A model generated the notes under the pieces. The model searched no databases. It was given only the letters and a program-made list of their open reading frames with translations, and was not told the origin of the DNA. Shown here in pieces: positions 6,016 through 7,441 of a stretch of 7,441 nucleotides of DNA. This DNA is from an uncultured Rikenellaceae bacterium (GTDB taxonomy: Bacteria; Bacteroidota; Bacteroidia; Bacteroidales; Rikenellaceae). The stretch spans positions 1 through 7,441 of the forward strand of contig CAJURV010000027.1 in assembly GCA_910588925.1 (NCBI GenBank), read 5' to 3'. A program made the position numbers and the translations under genes. Position 1 is the first letter of the stretch. Each line of letters opens with the position of its first letter.

Positions 6016-6510
6016 ATGAAAACAGTACCGATAATTGCTATGCTCCTGCTGGCGGTATCGTGCCAGAAGACCACATACGATTGCGACCTCGAGATAAACT
6101 CGCGCACGCAGGCTTCGCCCGACGCACAGATAGAGCGTCTAGACGAAGTGGTCGCTTTCGCCTATTACGGCGACACTCTCGATTACAGCCTCAAAAGCTA
6201 CGAACAAGCCGTAGGTGGCCATGTCACCACCTCCAAAGACGACCAGACACGACCGGCCGACCTTAAAGGAACCTACTCCGCGGACGACGGACGCATAACG
6301 TTCCGCGGAATATCGCAACCGGTGGTATTCGTAGTGGTATGCGACACCCGCAACAAAATATACGGCTATTACCAGCAGGCCATAAGCAAAGGTCTCGACA
6401 ACGTATTCGTGACCTTCACCAGCTCTCCGTGGCGATTCGATGCCGACCCGGATGCTACCATAAGAGAGGGACAATGGCGCTACCGAAAAGAGGCGCAGAT
6501 CGCCATTTAA
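6016..6510 (+). CDS. Small lipoprotein of unknown function
   Basis: A 164-residue protein I do not recognise as a named family. Residues 1-15 are a short signal sequence (MKTVPIIAMLLLAVS) followed by Cys16, giving an AVS|C lipobox that the LspA of this window should process. The mature protein begins CQKTTYDCD; with no acidic residues right after Cys16 (Gln-Lys-Thr-Thr), a surface-export signal of the Lys-Asp-Asp-Glu kind is not obvious. The body alternates hydrophobic and polar residues (LDEVVAFAYYGD, ISQPVVFVVVCD, NVFVTFTSSPW), suggesting a small beta-sandwich. Two further cysteines lie at 23 and 109. It is placed 24 nt after a MATE gene and 33 nt before a glycosyltransferase gene, so it probably belongs to the same transcript; no function follows from that. 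Confidence 0.8.
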   Translation: MKTVPIIAMLLLAVSCQKTTYDCDLEINSRTQASPDAQIERLDEVVAFAYYGDTLDYSLKSYEQAVGGHVTTSKDDQTRPADLKGTYSADDGRITFRGISQPVVFVVVCDTRNKIYGYYQQAISKGLDNVFVTFTSSPWRFDADPDATIREGQWRYRKEAQIAI

Positions 6511-6543
6511 GGTCGAAACCCTCGTATAACACGATAAAACGAT

Positions 6544-7441
6544 ATGGAGATGCAGACTTTCGACATGCGACGTTTCGCCCACTCGCGCAAACGGAAGGTA
6601 GCCTTGGTGCTCAATATAGCTCCGCTCTACCGCAAAGCCATATTCACCCTGCTCGACAACGACCCCGACATAGACTACTCGTTTTATGCCGGCGAGGAGT
6701 CGCGCGATGTGGACGCACTCATAGACATGCGCTCGCTATTGGGTTTCAAACGCTATCTGCATAACATATTCCGGGGCGACAAGCTGATATGGCAACGTGG
6801 ATGGTGGCGGGTGCTGTTCGGCCGTTACGACGCCTACATACTCACCGGCAACCCGGGAATAAGATCGAACTGGTTGCTCATGTCGGCGGCCCGCCTCACC
6901 GGACGCAAAGTATATCTGTGGAGCCACGGCATATACGGCAACGAGACGCCGGGCCAACTGCGCCGCAACAAGCTATACATGCGCATGGCCGACGGATTGT
7001 TGCTCTACGGCCAGCACGGCAAGAGCATGTTGCTTAAAAACGGCTTCAAGGAGAGTAAGATGAGCGTGATATACAACTCGCTCGATCTCGAACGGCATAA
7101 ACGGTTGCGCGACAGGTTCATAGGCGCGGGCTTCATGCGCAACATATTCGGCAACGACTACCCTACCATAACATTCATAGGACGCCTCACACCCCAGAAA
7201 CGGCTCAATCTGTTGATAGAGGCCGTAGGTATACTCGCCATCGCAGGCACCTTTCTCAACATAATATTCGTAGGCGACGGCCCCTCCACTGACGAGCTTT
7301 CGGCATTATGCCGCAAGGCCGGAATAGAGGAGCGGGTATTTTTCTACGGCGAGTGTTACGACGAAGAGATGATAGCGGCAGTGCTTCAGAACAGCATCAT
7401 GACCGTAAGTCCGGGCAACGTGGGGCTCACCGCCATACAAA
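6544..7441 (+). CDS. Glycosyltransferase family 4-like protein (3' end missing)
   Basis: An open frame of 299 codons running off the window end, so the C terminus is unseen. It reads as a GT-B fold glycosyltransferase with no signal peptide or membrane helix. The N-terminal acceptor domain (about 17-180) contains KVALVLNIAPLYRKAIF, YDAYILTGNPG and KVYLWSHGIYG. The linker IYNSLDLERH (176-185) is typical of GT4 enzymes. The nucleotide-sugar domain begins TITFIGRLTPQKRLNLLIEAV (208-228), followed by IIFVGDGPSTDEL (240-252), VFFYGECYDEEMIA and SPGNVGLTAIQ (289-299). This last segment corresponds to the family's donor-binding E-x7-E region, although here Asn-Val-Gly-Leu takes the place of the usual Glu-x-Phe-Gly. 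Such enzymes add a sugar to lipid carriers or polysaccharides; donor and acceptor are unknown. The ATG at 6544 is the first of three close in-frame ATGs (also 6550 and 6565). Confidence 0.88.
   Translation, partial: MEMQTFDMRRFAHSRKRKVALVLNIAPLYRKAIFTLLDNDPDIDYSFYAGEESRDVDALIDMRSLLGFKRYLHNIFRGDKLIWQRGWWRVLFGRYDAYILTGNPGIRSNWLLMSAARLTGRKVYLWSHGIYGNETPGQLRRNKLYMRMADGLLLYGQHGKSMLLKNGFKESKMSVIYNSLDLERHKRLRDRFIGAGFMRNIFGNDYPTITFIGRLTPQKRLNLLIEAVGILAIAGTFLNIIFVGDGPSTDELSALCRKAGIEERVFFYGECYDEEMIAAVLQNSIMTVSPGNVGLTAIQ

Noticed and set aside
5037..6266. Long His/Arg-rich frames overlapping the second MATE gene (5037-5579 and 5616-6266)
   Set aside because: They are alternate frames of a gene with clear MATE motifs and the genome's ATA codon bias; no domain is visible.

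Overview
The window looks like a chromosomal segment from a member of the Bacteroidales, possibly Rikenellaceae (family level is inference). The clues are Bacteroidetes-type promoter -7 boxes (TAnnTTTG) upstream of genes, start sites with no clear Shine-Dalgarno sequence, a roughly 209-residue LspA with the long C-terminal insertion usual in this phylum, and a Bacteroidetes-like mix of a thioredoxin-fold protein, MATE exporters and a lipoprotein. Isoleucine is encoded overwhelmingly by ATA, which is unusual for DNA of about 50% GC.

Layout. (1) Positions 1-948 hold no gene I can defend. The stretch carries degenerate repeats: a palindromic element of about 110 bp (381-490) and three diverged copies of a unit starting TAATGCGCAT (near 549, 675 and 807), ending at a strong terminator (881-919). 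(2) Positions 949-2311, minus strand: a secreted TlpA/ResA-like thioredoxin-fold protein and lspA (lipoprotein signal peptidase). A partial copy of the left arm of the 381-490 element lies between them. (3) Positions 2312-2550: a divergent regulatory region between lspA and the plus-strand genes. It has a -7 box facing each way and a perfect 13-bp inverted repeat (2387-2399 / 2478-2490) bracketing the promoter of the plus-strand genes. (4) Positions 2551-7441, plus strand: a MepA-like MATE transporter, a cytidylate-kinase-like P-loop protein starting 2 nt after it, a second MATE transporter of NorM/DinF type, a small unknown lipoprotein, and a GT4-type glycosyltransferase cut by the window end.

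How it may work. The plus-strand genes look like one transcription unit starting near 2457, possibly with an extra start in the 118-nt gap at 4521-4638. The most interesting signal is that the only recognisable promoter for this efflux operon lies inside a 104-bp segment bounded by perfect inverted repeats. That is the architecture of an invertible promoter (inverton). If it inverts, the promoter would leave the MATE operon and point at lspA. This is an inference from sequence layout; no recombinase gene is visible in the window.
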